Of a stretch of DNA of 64,000 nucleotides, positions 1 to 7,689 are shown piece by piece; the stretch's first letter is position 1, and each line of letters begins with the position of its first letter. The notes under the pieces were generated by a model. The model was not told the origin of the DNA, did no database searches, and saw only the letters and a program-made list of their open reading frames with translations. A program made the position numbers and the translations under genes. Source of the DNA: Muriicola jejuensis. Lineage in GTDB: Bacteria > Bacteroidota > Bacteroidia > Flavobacteriales > Flavobacteriaceae. The stretch lies in NCBI RefSeq assembly GCF_010671595.1, contig NZ_JAABOP010000001.1, forward strand, positions 682,001 to 746,000. Reading direction: 5' to 3'.

Positions 1-453
1 GGACAAATCCTGGGCATTGATGAAACGGCCTTCCACCATTTTTGCATTCTCGATAAACTGAAAATTGTCTGAAATGCCCTGTATACCGTAAGCCAGGGAT
101 TCTTTGCCGTAATTGATCTGCACATTATTGACAAAATACCTCGGAGACTGGTATTCTATCTCTTCCCTGTAAATCGCACCTGCGTATTCAAAATTCTCAT
201 TCCGAAGTTGAATTCTCCTTCCCGGGTTAAGACCCTTAAATTCTTTGGAGGTCACCCCGGGCCATACCCATACACTGGTGGAGGCGTCCTCTTCGAACTC
301 CCGGGCAATCCCATTCTGCATTCCCTGGCCAAAGCCAAGGAGGATCACAAGGATAAAGATCCCCGATGCTACGGAAACACCCGTTAGAAAGGTGCGCAAT
401 TTATTTTTGCGGATGGTGTCGAAGATCTCCTGCCATCTCTCAAGATCGAACAT
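1..453 (-). CDS. ABC transporter permease (MacB/FtsX type), N-terminal part
   Basis: The reading frame starts at an ATG at 453 and runs off the left edge, so only the first 151 codons are present. It begins MFDLERWQEIF, followed by a basic stretch and a single membrane segment at about residues 21-44, then a periplasmic region. This is the usual start of MacB-type permeases: one N-terminal membrane helix, then a large periplasmic (MacB_PCD) domain. Such proteins pair with an ATPase to drive export or mechanotransmission; the substrate cannot be told. It is the last visible gene of the minus-strand run behind the oxidase-assembly genes, about 100 bases after the small CxxC protein, and may be a separate unit. 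Confidence 0.85.
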   Translation of the reverse strand, partial: MFDLERWQEIFDTIRKNKLRTFLTGVSVASGIFILVILLGFGQGMQNGIAREFEEDASTSVWVWPGVTSKEFKGLNPGRRIQLRNENFEYAGAIYREEIEYQSPRYFVNNVQINYGKESLAYGIQGISDNFQFIENAKMVEGRFINAQDLS

Positions 454-551
454 TGGGTTAGTGTTAGAATTGATGGGATATTAAATAGACTCCCCCAGGT
501 CCGAATTGTTACAGGAAGATACCTTAAATCAGTGTTAAAATTAAGGTTCGG

Positions 552-788
552 TCAGGATTTGAGTTTGCGGTAGATGAAGAAGAACAAGGCACCTATCAGG
601 ATATACGGAATGGCCATCAGGTACACAATGCCATTGTTGATACCCTCGGCTACCGTAGTATTCCCCTCACTTTCGAGGACTGCACGGCACATGGCACACT
701 GGGCTCTGGCCGATTCCGGGAATATCATCGAGATCCCAAGAAGCAGTATCAGGAGCAGGGATTTAGGGATAGGTGGTGAGGTTCTCAT
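552..788 (-). CDS. Small secreted/membrane protein with CxxC motif
   Basis: A 78-residue protein with an N-terminal signal segment (about 1-29, ending ESARA), immediately followed by CAMC at residues 31-34, and a second membrane helix at about 52-73 ending in a basic tail. The mature protein would present a CxxC pair at the outer face of the membrane. It lies 14 bases downstream of the DUF420 gene and three genes behind SCO, so a role in copper or heme handling for oxidase assembly is a reasonable inference. I recognise the type as a hypothetical protein often found in this flavobacterial locus but cannot name a function. It is short, but the signal peptide, helix and operon position support it. 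Confidence 0.75.
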   Translation of the reverse strand: MRTSPPIPKSLLLILLLGISMIFPESARAQCAMCRAVLESEGNTTVAEGINNGIVYLMAIPYILIGALFFFIYRKLKS

Positions 789-801
789 ATTAAAATAAAG
801 G

Positions 802-1335
802 TCAAACGCTATAGTAAGGGGAGATCATAAGATACACAATAACCCCTGTAACGGCTACATAGAGCCAGACAGGGAAGGTGATACGGGCCAGTTTCCTGTG
901 CCTCTCGTAATTCTTTAAATAGGCCCTGGCATAGGTGTGCAATACCAGAGGTATGATCGCAATGGAAAGCAGGATATGGGATATCAGGATAAAGTAGTAG
1001 AGATACCTCAGCCAACCCTCTCCTCCATAAGTTGTGCTGTCTGAGGTCATGTGATAGGCCACATACATCACCAAAAAGACGAGGGACAGGGCGATACAAG
1101 TGGTCATGAGTCTCTGGTGCAACTGCCGATTCCCATTTTTTATGGCCCAGACGGCCACTACTAGAAGGACGGCGGTTAACCCGTTTATCCCAGCATAGAT
1201 AGGGGGGAGCAAACTCAGGGGTTCCACATTGGGAAGTCTCACCCCGAATAGTATAGCAACCACCACAGGTATTAAAATTGAAATGATCGTGATCCCCCTA
1301 CTAACTTGTTTTTCATTGAACGTAATCGTACTCAT
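802..1335 (-). CDS. DUF420 membrane protein, oxidase-assembly locus
   Basis: 177 residues, almost entirely membrane, with about five hydrophobic segments and conserved-looking His residues between helices (LHQRLM, AYHM, SHILL). This matches the DUF420 family, which includes CtaM/YozB-like proteins required for maturation of heme-copper oxidases in Bacillus and relatives. It is encoded one base after the SCO gene, in the same direction, and after the oxidase subunits. I infer a role in oxidase biogenesis; the exact step is not known from sequence. Confidence 0.85.
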   Translation of the reverse strand: MSTITFNEKQVSRGITIISILIPVVVAILFGVRLPNVEPLSLLPPIYAGINGLTAVLLVVAVWAIKNGNRQLHQRLMTTCIALSLVFLVMYVAYHMTSDSTTYGGEGWLRYLYYFILISHILLSIAIIPLVLHTYARAYLKNYERHRKLARITFPVWLYVAVTGVIVYLMISPYYSV

Positions 1336-1336
1336 C

Positions 1337-2065
1337 TTATTCCTGCAATAATTTTTTAATGTCTTCTTTCAAGATACTGATCTGTTCCTGTTCTCCCTCG
1401 AAGTTCTCTCCCTGGTCTTCCTTGATCGTCCCTCGATAATATACGATGGGGTTGCCATAGGCATCCTTCCTGGATCGGAGGTACCCGTTCTTGTCGACCA
1501 GGGCAAAGAGCCCTGAGTGCTCAAACCCACCTGGGACATCCGGGGAAATGGACGCAAAGATGTTGAAGCCTTCATTGGCGAGTTTCATCACCTCTTCCTG
1601 CCTGCCCGTGAGCAGGTTCCAGTCCATATCTGTAATCCCGTACTTCTCTGCGTATTCCTTAAGGACCATAGGCGTGTCGTACTCCGGATTGATGGTGAAA
1701 GAGGCAATTCCAAAATTGTCGAACTCCCTGAATTCGTTCTGGATTTCCACCAGGTTCTGGTTCATAACAGGGCAGATGGTTGGGCAGGTTGTAAAGAAAA
1801 ATTCCACTACATAGACCTTACCCCTGTAATCCTCATTCGTGATCAGCAGGCTGTCCTGATTGAGAAAACTGAATTCGGGGACCCTGCGTTTTTTGTTGTT
1901 CAGGGTGATGTATTCAAGGGGCCTCTCCCCTCCTTCCGCGATGTTCATCCGGGTGTTCTCCACTACGCTGCCCGACTTAATGCGCTCTATGATCCTGGGG
2001 ATAAAAATAATACCAAAGACCAGGACCACCAGGGAAACCCACACGTAGGAGTACTTGTTCTTCAT
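1337..2065 (-). CDS. SCO1/SenC family copper chaperone for cytochrome oxidase
   Basis: 242 residues: an N-terminal membrane anchor (about 8-24), then a periplasmic thioredoxin fold. The copper-binding set of the family is intact: TTCPTICP with Cys94 and Cys98, and a distal His at about 183 (FEHSGLF). SCO proteins deliver copper to, or reduce the cysteines of, the CuA site in oxidase subunit II. The start ATG overlaps the stop of the upstream gene by one base (TGATG), so the two are probably translationally coupled. The upstream partner is a cysteine-less relative. Confidence 0.94.
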   Translation of the reverse strand: MKNKYSYVWVSLVVLVFGIIFIPRIIERIKSGSVVENTRMNIAEGGERPLEYITLNNKKRRVPEFSFLNQDSLLITNEDYRGKVYVVEFFFTTCPTICPVMNQNLVEIQNEFREFDNFGIASFTINPEYDTPMVLKEYAEKYGITDMDWNLLTGRQEEVMKLANEGFNIFASISPDVPGGFEHSGLFALVDKNGYLRSRKDAYGNPIVYYRGTIKEDQGENFEGEQEQISILKEDIKKLLQE

Positions 2066-2703
2066 CAGTTCTGCCTTTGGGCGTTGTTCTTTTTCAGGGC
2101 GAGGCGATATTCTGCCAGGATGATCTTCACGTCGTCCTCCATCTTGTTGTTCAGCTCGGCCACGGAATTGGTATTAAATCCGTATTTGGTCCCCTCGTCC
2201 TCATCTTCCTTCCGCCCCCTGAGGTTTCTTTCCTTGTCTATGATAAACACGTAAGGGGTACCCAGGCCCTGGTCGAGCTCCAGGTCGGACCTGAGGGAGG
2301 CGAAAAGGACTTCGATCACACTATCCTCGCCAAACACAAATTGCCAGTTGGAAGTGTCAGTCAGTTCGCTGAGCTCATCTTGGATCTCGCGGGCAATGTT
2401 TTCAGTGCCTTTTGGCATGACCATGACCACCTGAAAATCCCTGAATTCGTAGAACCTCTTGTAGATCTTCTGATTGAGGTTGAAGGCGTTTCCCTTTCTT
2501 ATGGCTGCATCTCTCCCGAGGAATCCCAGGATGGTAATCTTGTCCTGCAACCGCACATCCGTATCCAGGGCCTGCAGGTCAGAAACTCCTTCTGTCAGGG
2601 TGGGAAGCCGGCCAAAATTGTTCACCCCGGATGCAAAAAAAAGATAAGCAACCAACGGGAGTATGAACAAAACTACGAGGACAAAGGTCTTTTTCATCGC
2701 CAT
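2065..2703 (-). CDS. Membrane-anchored SCO/thioredoxin-like protein lacking cysteines
   Basis: 212 residues with a membrane anchor at about 6-24 and a soluble domain that follows the pattern of the neighbouring SCO protein. Residues 56-70 (KITILGFLGRDAAIR) sit where SCO has its CxxxC strand-loop, and YVFIIDKERNLRGRK near 150-165 matches the late strand of SCO (ALVDKNGYLRSRK). There is no cysteine in the whole protein, so neither copper binding of the SCO kind nor thiol chemistry is possible. It overlaps the SCO gene by one base. I infer a structural partner in SCO function or a degenerate paralogue. Homology to SCO is read by eye only. Confidence 0.75.
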   Translation of the reverse strand: MAMKKTFVLVVLFILPLVAYLFFASGVNNFGRLPTLTEGVSDLQALDTDVRLQDKITILGFLGRDAAIRKGNAFNLNQKIYKRFYEFRDFQVVMVMPKGTENIAREIQDELSELTDTSNWQFVFGEDSVIEVLFASLRSDLELDQGLGTPYVFIIDKERNLRGRKEDEDEGTKYGFNTNSVAELNNKMEDDVKIILAEYRLALKKNNAQRQN

Positions 2704-2723
2704 TTTTATCGCCTTACAAAAAT

Positions 2724-2752
2724 AAAAAAGACGGCTGTGATACCGTCTTTTT
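2724..2752 (-). terminator. Rho-independent terminator after COX IV gene
   Basis: A 10-bp perfect stem (AAAAAGACGG / CCGTCTTTTT, 2725-2734 with 2743-2752) with an 8-base loop and a T-rich 3' side on the minus strand. It lies between the subunit IV gene and the Cys-less SCO-like gene, so the oxidase subunits and the assembly genes may be partly separate transcription units. A TATTTTTG promoter-like box follows at about 2716-2723. Confidence 0.8.
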
Positions 2753-2769
2753 ATGTTGTTAATTCAATG

Positions 2770-3153
2770 TTAGAAATTCCATTGCAGATACCCGTCCTTA
2801 AAGACGTTGTAGATATAATCCGCCTCAAAGAGAAGGATGAAGATCAGGTAACTGACCAGGAAGATGGGTGTCCATACGATCGCTCTTCTGAGGGAACTCT
2901 TTTCGTCCCGAAGGTGCATAAAGTCCCATGCGATATAGTACGCCTTGACCAAGGTAAGGATGATAAATATCCAGTTGAGCAGCTTCATCCCTATAAAAGT
3001 ATTGACCACCAGTACATGTGGCTTCGTGATCCCCAGGGCCACCTCTACCGTGGTTACCACGGAGAGAAAGATGAGGACACCCCAGATCTTTTGGGTGTTC
3101 GACTTAAATTTCAGTGCACCTCTGAAGATCGCTAATTTGTGTTCGTGTGCCAT
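2770..3153 (-). CDS. Cytochrome c oxidase subunit IV-type protein
   Basis: 127 residues with three hydrophobic helices (about 25-45, 57-78 and 96-118), the layout of the prokaryotic COX4 (CtaF/CyoD-like) small subunit. It is encoded directly behind two subunit III genes. The family stabilises the oxidase core and carries no cofactor. Assignment rests on size, helix pattern and position. Confidence 0.85.
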   Translation of the reverse strand: MAHEHKLAIFRGALKFKSNTQKIWGVLIFLSVVTTVEVALGITKPHVLVVNTFIGMKLLNWIFIILTLVKAYYIAWDFMHLRDEKSSLRRAIVWTPIFLVSYLIFILLFEADYIYNVFKDGYLQWNF

Positions 3154-3186
3154 GCGTAATGCGTTTTATTCTGATATTTCAAATAA

Positions 3187-4164
3187 TTAGACAAGGTAGA
3201 AGAAGGTAAATACGAATACCCAGACAAGGTCTACAAAGTGCCAGTACAATCCTACCTTTTCCACCATCTCATAGTGGCCCCTTCGCTCGTAAGTGCCCAG
3301 GATGATATTAAAGAAAATGATCACGTTGATCACAACCCCTGAAAACACGTGGAATCCGTGGAATCCTGTTATAAAGAAGAAAAAGTCTGCGAAAAGTCGG
3401 CTTCCATATTCATTGCGGATCAGGTTGGCCCCTTCCACCACAAGAGTGGCATCCTTGATCTTTGCGAGGGATTCCTCCCGGGTCAGCAGGGTCTTTTCCC
3501 CTTCTTCATTCAGCGTTTCAGTGCGGATCAGGATATTAGGGTTAGCCAGGAAACCTTGTTTTACTTCCTCCAGGGAATACGTAGGAAGGGAGGACTCGCT
3601 GGAAAACCAAAACCCGTCGCTCCTTCCAAGGGTTTCTCTTTCCGTAGGGATCACTTCGGCAAAGTCGGCCAGGGCAGCGCGATCGCCCGTATCGGCCTTA
3701 ACAAACTGCAGGATACGCCCCCCTTTTGTTTCAAGGGCACCGTAGTCTCCTTTGATAAAGGTAGCCCATTCCCAGGCCTGGGATCCGACGAAGATCGCCC
3801 CCCCGATAATGGTTAGGAACATATAGAGGATCACCCTGTTCTTCATCATCCTGTGGCCGGCGTCCACGGCCAGTACCATGGTCACGGAAGACATGATCAG
3901 GATAAAGGTCATAAAGGCCACGTAGTACATGGGGAAGTTTCCGTGTACAAAGGGTACGTGGGTGAAGACCTCATCTGCAATCGGCCAGGTCTCGATGAAC
4001 TTGAATCTGGAGAATCCGTAAGAAGCCAGGAATCCGGAAAATGTCAAAGCATCGGAAACGATGAAGAACCACATCATAAGTTTTCCGTAACTCGCCCCAA
4101 GAGGACGGTTACCCCCACCCCATACACTTTCTTCTTCTGCTCCCGTAGAGATCGTCGTATCCAT
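3187..4164 (-). CDS. Cytochrome c oxidase subunit III with large loop insertion
   Basis: 325 residues. The flanking parts are typical heme-copper oxidase subunit III: early helices with MWFFIVSDALTF, an AWEWATFIKGDYG segment, then FFFITGFHGFHVFSGV and a final YWHFVDLVWVFVFTFFYLV. Residues about 139-255 are a hydrophilic insertion of roughly 115 residues that ordinary subunit III lacks. It is followed 33 bases later by subunit IV. The second subunit III gene lies just upstream, so the locus has two paralogues of different length. Confidence 0.92.
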   Translation of the reverse strand: MDTTISTGAEEESVWGGGNRPLGASYGKLMMWFFIVSDALTFSGFLASYGFSRFKFIETWPIADEVFTHVPFVHGNFPMYYVAFMTFILIMSSVTMVLAVDAGHRMMKNRVILYMFLTIIGGAIFVGSQAWEWATFIKGDYGALETKGGRILQFVKADTGDRAALADFAEVIPTERETLGRSDGFWFSSESSLPTYSLEEVKQGFLANPNILIRTETLNEEGEKTLLTREESLAKIKDATLVVEGANLIRNEYGSRLFADFFFFITGFHGFHVFSGVVINVIIFFNIILGTYERRGHYEMVEKVGLYWHFVDLVWVFVFTFFYLV

Positions 4165-4263
4165 ATATAATCGGTCTTATTAAGATAAGTTTAGCAAAAA
4201 TACATTTTTTTACACTAAAGAAAAGCGAATCCCAGCCCAATGGGAGAGTTTTTTTTCGCCTGC

Positions 4264-4857
4264 CTAAAAGAAATAAAAGAAGAGCACCAGATAGACCCAC
4301 AAAAGATCCAAAAAGTGCCAGAACGTGGCTCCCAGATCTATTCCCAGCATTTCACCGGCCCCGTACTTACCCCGCATCTGGTTGTAGGTTACCACCAGGA
4401 GGGAAATGATTCCGGCCACCACGTGCAGGATATGCACGGCAGCGATCAGGAATATGTACGACATGGTGATATTGCTGGTCGGACCCGTAAAATAATAGCC
4501 CTGTGCGATGATCTCGTTAAAACCGGTGAATTGGAGTGCGATGAACAGGATCCCAAGACCCAGCGTACCCAGCAACCATCCCGTAGCTGCTTTCTGGGCG
4601 TCGTTTTTCACTGACCTGCGGGCCAGAATGTAGGTGAGGCTGCTGAGAATGATCACGGCCGTACTGTAAGTGAAGGCCGTAGGCAAACGGAAGTCCGTTA
4701 ACCAGTCTTCCCGGGAGCTGCTCACGATAAAGGCACTGGTCCATCCAGCAAAGCCCATCAGCAGGCTGATGATACCAAACCAGAGCATCATCTTCTTGGC
4801 TCTTTCGTTCTTCTCCTTTTGTGTTCCCTGTGTCAGATCCATAGTTGCGATATCCAT
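4264..4857 (-). CDS. Cytochrome c oxidase subunit III (short paralogue)
   Basis: 197 residues with five membrane helices, about the size of the five-helix bacterial subunit III. The family motifs AAVHILHVVAG and ATFWHFLDLLWVYL are present. The start overlaps the end of the heme O synthase gene by 25 bases, so expression is probably coupled. Subunit III binds lipid and stabilises the catalytic subunit; it has no redox centre. The catalytic subunits I and II are not here but in the operon ending at 29947. Confidence 0.92.
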   Translation of the reverse strand: MDIATMDLTQGTQKEKNERAKKMMLWFGIISLLMGFAGWTSAFIVSSSREDWLTDFRLPTAFTYSTAVIILSSLTYILARRSVKNDAQKAATGWLLGTLGLGILFIALQFTGFNEIIAQGYYFTGPTSNITMSYIFLIAAVHILHVVAGIISLLVVTYNQMRGKYGAGEMLGIDLGATFWHFLDLLWVYLVLFFYFF

Positions 4858-5753
4858 TTATCAGCCACGTAAACCAGCTGCATAAGACTTATATAGGAGA
4901 CGCTTGCCAGCATCAGTTTTCTGGCAGACGTGTGGTCCCTTTTCTCGAAAAGGCGGAAAGCAAACCCCAGCATGGCGAGACCCATCAGCAAGATGATGAT
5001 TGCGCCTGTGAGGGAAAGCTGTAACCTGCCCGTGATCCCAAAGTAGGGGATCACGGAAATGATGATCATCCAGACCGTGTACATAATCACCTGCACTACG
5101 GTCCCTTTGTCCTTTTTCCCTGTGGGCAACAAACGGAAACCCGCCTTCTTATAATCGTCGTCGAGCATCCAGGCGAGGGCCCAGAAATGGGGAAATTGCC
5201 AGAAGAACTGTATCATAAAAAGGGTGCCGGGTTCAATTCCAAAATCGTTCGTGGCCGCCACCCACCCCAGCATAAAGGGAATGGCCCCGGGGATTGCTCC
5301 TACAAACACTGCCAGGGGAGTAACGGTCTTCAGAGGTGTATACACACTGGTATAAAGAAAAATGGAGATCGCCCCGAACATGGCCGTCTTTGGATTCAGG
5401 AAGTAGAGGATGATCACCCCGAGAACCGTCATAGCCACAGCAATGGTCAGGGCCGTACGAGGGGTCATGCGTCCGGATGGGACAGGACGGTTTCGCGTTC
5501 TCGACATAAGGGCATCCAGGTCCTTCTCAATGACCTGGTTGTAAGCATTGGAGGCACCCACCATACAATACCCTCCAATTGCGAGCAGTGCCACGGAAGA
5601 CCATTCGATCTCATAAGCCCCCAGAAAATATCCGGCAATAGAGGAAAAGACCACACTCAAGGCCAGCCTTGCTTTGGTGATCTCCTTAAAATCAGAAAAA
5701 ATCAATGTCCAGGAATATGAGGTTACCGTGCCTACCGCCGACTTCATCCACAT
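4833..5753 (-). CDS. ctaB: Protoheme IX farnesyltransferase (heme O synthase)
   Basis: 306 residues of the UbiA prenyltransferase superfamily, adding a farnesyl group to heme b to give heme O for the oxidase. The Asp-rich prenyl-diphosphate site NAYNQVIEKDLD (about 69-80) is followed by SRTRNRPVPSG, both diagnostic of CtaB/CyoE, and a second region AIPGAIPFMLGW is present. About nine membrane helices are visible. It leads the oxidase cluster and has a good promoter just upstream (5767-5797). Starts at 5753 or, two codons later, at 5747 are both possible. Confidence 0.96.
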   Translation of the reverse strand: MWMKSAVGTVTSYSWTLIFSDFKEITKARLALSVVFSSIAGYFLGAYEIEWSSVALLAIGGYCMVGASNAYNQVIEKDLDALMSRTRNRPVPSGRMTPRTALTIAVAMTVLGVIILYFLNPKTAMFGAISIFLYTSVYTPLKTVTPLAVFVGAIPGAIPFMLGWVAATNDFGIEPGTLFMIQFFWQFPHFWALAWMLDDDYKKAGFRLLPTGKKDKGTVVQVIMYTVWMIIISVIPYFGITGRLQLSLTGAIIILLMGLAMLGFAFRLFEKRDHTSARKLMLASVSYISLMQLVYVADKWISQLWI

Positions 5754-5766
5754 TTTTATAAGGCTG

Positions 5767-5797
5767 CAAAGATACGGCCCGCAGTATATTTTTGCAA
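5767..5797 (-). promoter_or_regulatory. Bacteroidota-type promoter for ctaB
   Basis: On the minus strand, TTG (5795-5797) is separated by 20 bases from TATCTTTG (5767-5774), close to the TTTG / TAnnTTTG promoter form of this phylum. Transcription would begin only a few bases before the ctaB start, giving a very short leader. Confidence 0.7.
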
Positions 5798-5817
5798 CGA
5801 ATTGCCCGGCTTTATAC

Positions 5818-5825
5818 TATCTTTA
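5818..5825 (+). promoter_or_regulatory. Promoter -7 box for the metallo-hydrolase gene
   Basis: TATCTTTA fits the -7 element TAnnTTT(G/A). No well-spaced TTG box is obvious. Its position argues against a start at 5802 and for the ATG at 5850. Confidence 0.5.
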
Positions 5826-5849
5826 GGAATCCTTTCTATCTCAAATCCC

Positions 5850-6752
5850 ATGAAACATTTTTCATCCTTCATCGCCTTAACCATGCTCGGTCTGCTGCCA
5901 TTCACTTCCCCGGCCCAGGATCAGGAGGTGACCATCACCATAGACACCCTGTCCCCTCAGGTCTACATGCTTACCGGCCAGGGGGGAAATATCGGTATTT
6001 ACGAAGGGGCTGAATACGTTTTTATGATAGACGACCAATTCAGCCGACTCAGTGAGAAGATCAAAGCCGCCATTGCCCGGATCTCGGACAAGCCCCTCGC
6101 CTTCCTCTTTAACACCCATATGCACGGGGACCATACGGGCGGGAATGCCAGCTTTAACGAGGTGGGCACTACCGTGGTGGCCCATGACAATGTGAGGAAC
6201 CGGGTGATGGAAAGGGAAAAGGCTAGCCTGGAAGAGGGCAAGATCGATGCGGAATATTACCAGAGGATGCTTCCGGAACTCACCTTTTCGGATCAGATCA
6301 CTTTTTTTGACAAGGATGAGACCATCCTGGGCTTCCACGTTCACGAGGCCCATACAGATGGCGATGCCCTTGTTTATTTTTCCTGGAACAATGTGCTGCA
6401 CATGGGCGATACTTACTTCGCAGGGAGATACCCTTATATCGATCTGGGCAGCGGGGGCAGTGTAGATGGGTTGATTGAGACCCAAAAACGCGCCCTGATG
6501 CTCATCGATGATCAAACGCGGATTATCCCGGGTCATGGCAGGCCTTCGAATAAACAGGAACTGACGGAATATATATCCATGCTGGAACACCTCAAGGCCA
6601 GGGTCCTGGACGCCATAGAATCCGGAGCCAGCCTGGAGGAGGTGATGTCTGACCCCGAAATAGGCGCCCCCTATGACGCAACTTATGGGTCAGGGTTCAT
6701 CTCTCCGGAAAGGATCCGTGAGACCATCTACAAGAGTCTGAGTAAAAACTAG
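5850..6752 (+). CDS. Secreted metallo-beta-lactamase-fold hydrolase
   Basis: 300 residues from the ATG at 5850. That start gives a clean signal peptide (MKHFSSFIALTMLG...SPAQ); an upstream in-frame ATG at 5802 lies ahead of the likely promoter box. The mature protein has the dinuclear zinc motif HMHGDH (His90, His92, Asp94, His95), a later His-containing HEAHTDGD segment, and GHG near residue 226. This is the MBL fold; the loops resemble periplasmic beta-lactamase-like or cyclase-like members rather than RNases. The substrate is unknown. It is divergent from ctaB and convergent with the TonB genes. Confidence 0.88.
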   Translation: MKHFSSFIALTMLGLLPFTSPAQDQEVTITIDTLSPQVYMLTGQGGNIGIYEGAEYVFMIDDQFSRLSEKIKAAIARISDKPLAFLFNTHMHGDHTGGNASFNEVGTTVVAHDNVRNRVMEREKASLEEGKIDAEYYQRMLPELTFSDQITFFDKDETILGFHVHEAHTDGDALVYFSWNNVLHMGDTYFAGRYPYIDLGSGGSVDGLIETQKRALMLIDDQTRIIPGHGRPSNKQELTEYISMLEHLKARVLDAIESGASLEEVMSDPEIGAPYDATYGSGFISPERIRETIYKSLSKN

Positions 6753-6802
6753 CCGGGATTATCGACAGCATTTACCTTGGGGTGAAACCCGTAAATGATG
6801 TC

Positions 6803-7588
6803 CTAATTCAGTAAAAAGTTTATGGGCAAACTGTATGGAACCCTTACCGGAATTCCATTCTGTTTTCCCGGCACCATGACCGGAAGTTTCAGAATGATCC
6901 TCTCCGCTTCTTTTTCCAGGAGTGGTGAAGGACCCCTGAATTTCAGGGCACTTACCCTGCCCTTTTCATCGATCGTAAAACTGAGATTCACCCTTCCTTT
7001 AACTCCGAGATCGATTGCCGCTTGTGGATAGGAAAAATTCCTTTTTATGTGATCCTGCATCTTTTCATTAAAGCATGCCAGGCGCTCTTCCTTGTCGACC
7101 TTCTCGCATCCAGGAAAAATCGGTACTTCATCCACCAGGTCGATCAGGATAACCGGAGGTTCCTCTTTTGACGGATCACTGTAAGCTATTGAATCGAGGG
7201 GCAAAGGAGGAAACTGAGGGGATTCTACCTCTATAACCGCCTCCATGTCCATCGGATCAGAATCATCGATGATAATTTCGGCAGGGTTTTTCACAGCCTT
7301 ATTCTCACGGGCAATAGGTGTTTCCCCAAGCAGGACCTGTTCCTGCTCCACTAACAGTACCTCACCAATCGGACAGCTTATTATTGAGTCTTGATAGACT
7401 TCGGTCCTGAAAGAAGCCTCGAGCCCAAAGTAGGCAAAGACCATCGCCAGGATGAGCCCCAATTGAAAGTAGAGGGTTCCTTTCCCTCTCCTGTTTACCT
7501 CCCGTTTCCTTATCCAGGAAGATCGCTTTTCATTTTTCGCTTCGGGTCGCGGACCCGAAACCGGGTTGTTTGGTGCTGCTTTTTTCAT
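6803..7588 (-). CDS. TonB family protein (energy transducer), copy 1
   Basis: 261 residues: a basic cytoplasmic N-terminus, one membrane helix (about 38-56), an acidic/proline periplasmic linker and a C-terminal TonB domain with YPQAAIDLGVKGRVNLSF. TonB transmits the proton-motive force to outer-membrane transporters. A cysteine pair (Cys161 in FPGC, Cys172 in ACFNEKM) precedes the TonB domain and is conserved in the neighbouring copy. No exbB/exbD or receptor gene is adjacent, so the transporter served is unknown. Confidence 0.9.
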   Translation of the reverse strand: MKKAAPNNPVSGPRPEAKNEKRSSWIRKREVNRRGKGTLYFQLGLILAMVFAYFGLEASFRTEVYQDSIISCPIGEVLLVEQEQVLLGETPIARENKAVKNPAEIIIDDSDPMDMEAVIEVESPQFPPLPLDSIAYSDPSKEEPPVILIDLVDEVPIFPGCEKVDKEERLACFNEKMQDHIKRNFSYPQAAIDLGVKGRVNLSFTIDEKGRVSALKFRGPSPLLEKEAERIILKLPVMVPGKQNGIPVRVPYSLPINFLLN

Positions 7589-7636
7589 CGTTAATGGTTT
7601 TAGATTACTTTAAAAGCAAACACAAGAAACATACCA

Positions 7637-7666
7637 AAAAACCCCGGCCGATTGGCCAGGGTTTTC
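7637..7666 (-). terminator. Terminator after TonB copy 2
   Basis: On the minus strand a stem AAAACCCtGGCC / GGCCgGGGTTTT closes over a four-base loop and runs into a T tract. It ends the upstream tonB copy, so the two copies are probably separately regulated, at least in part. Confidence 0.8.
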
Positions 7667-7689
7667 ATATTTGAATACACTTTATTTCT

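Noticed and set aside
245-484. Plus-strand open frame opposite the ABC permease
   Set aside because: It is a shadow of the minus-strand permease and has no signal, domain or promoter of its own.
6769-6797. Hairpin CATTTAC / GTAAATG between the metallo-hydrolase and TonB copy 1
   Set aside because: The stem is imperfect and no T run follows, so it is not called as a terminator.
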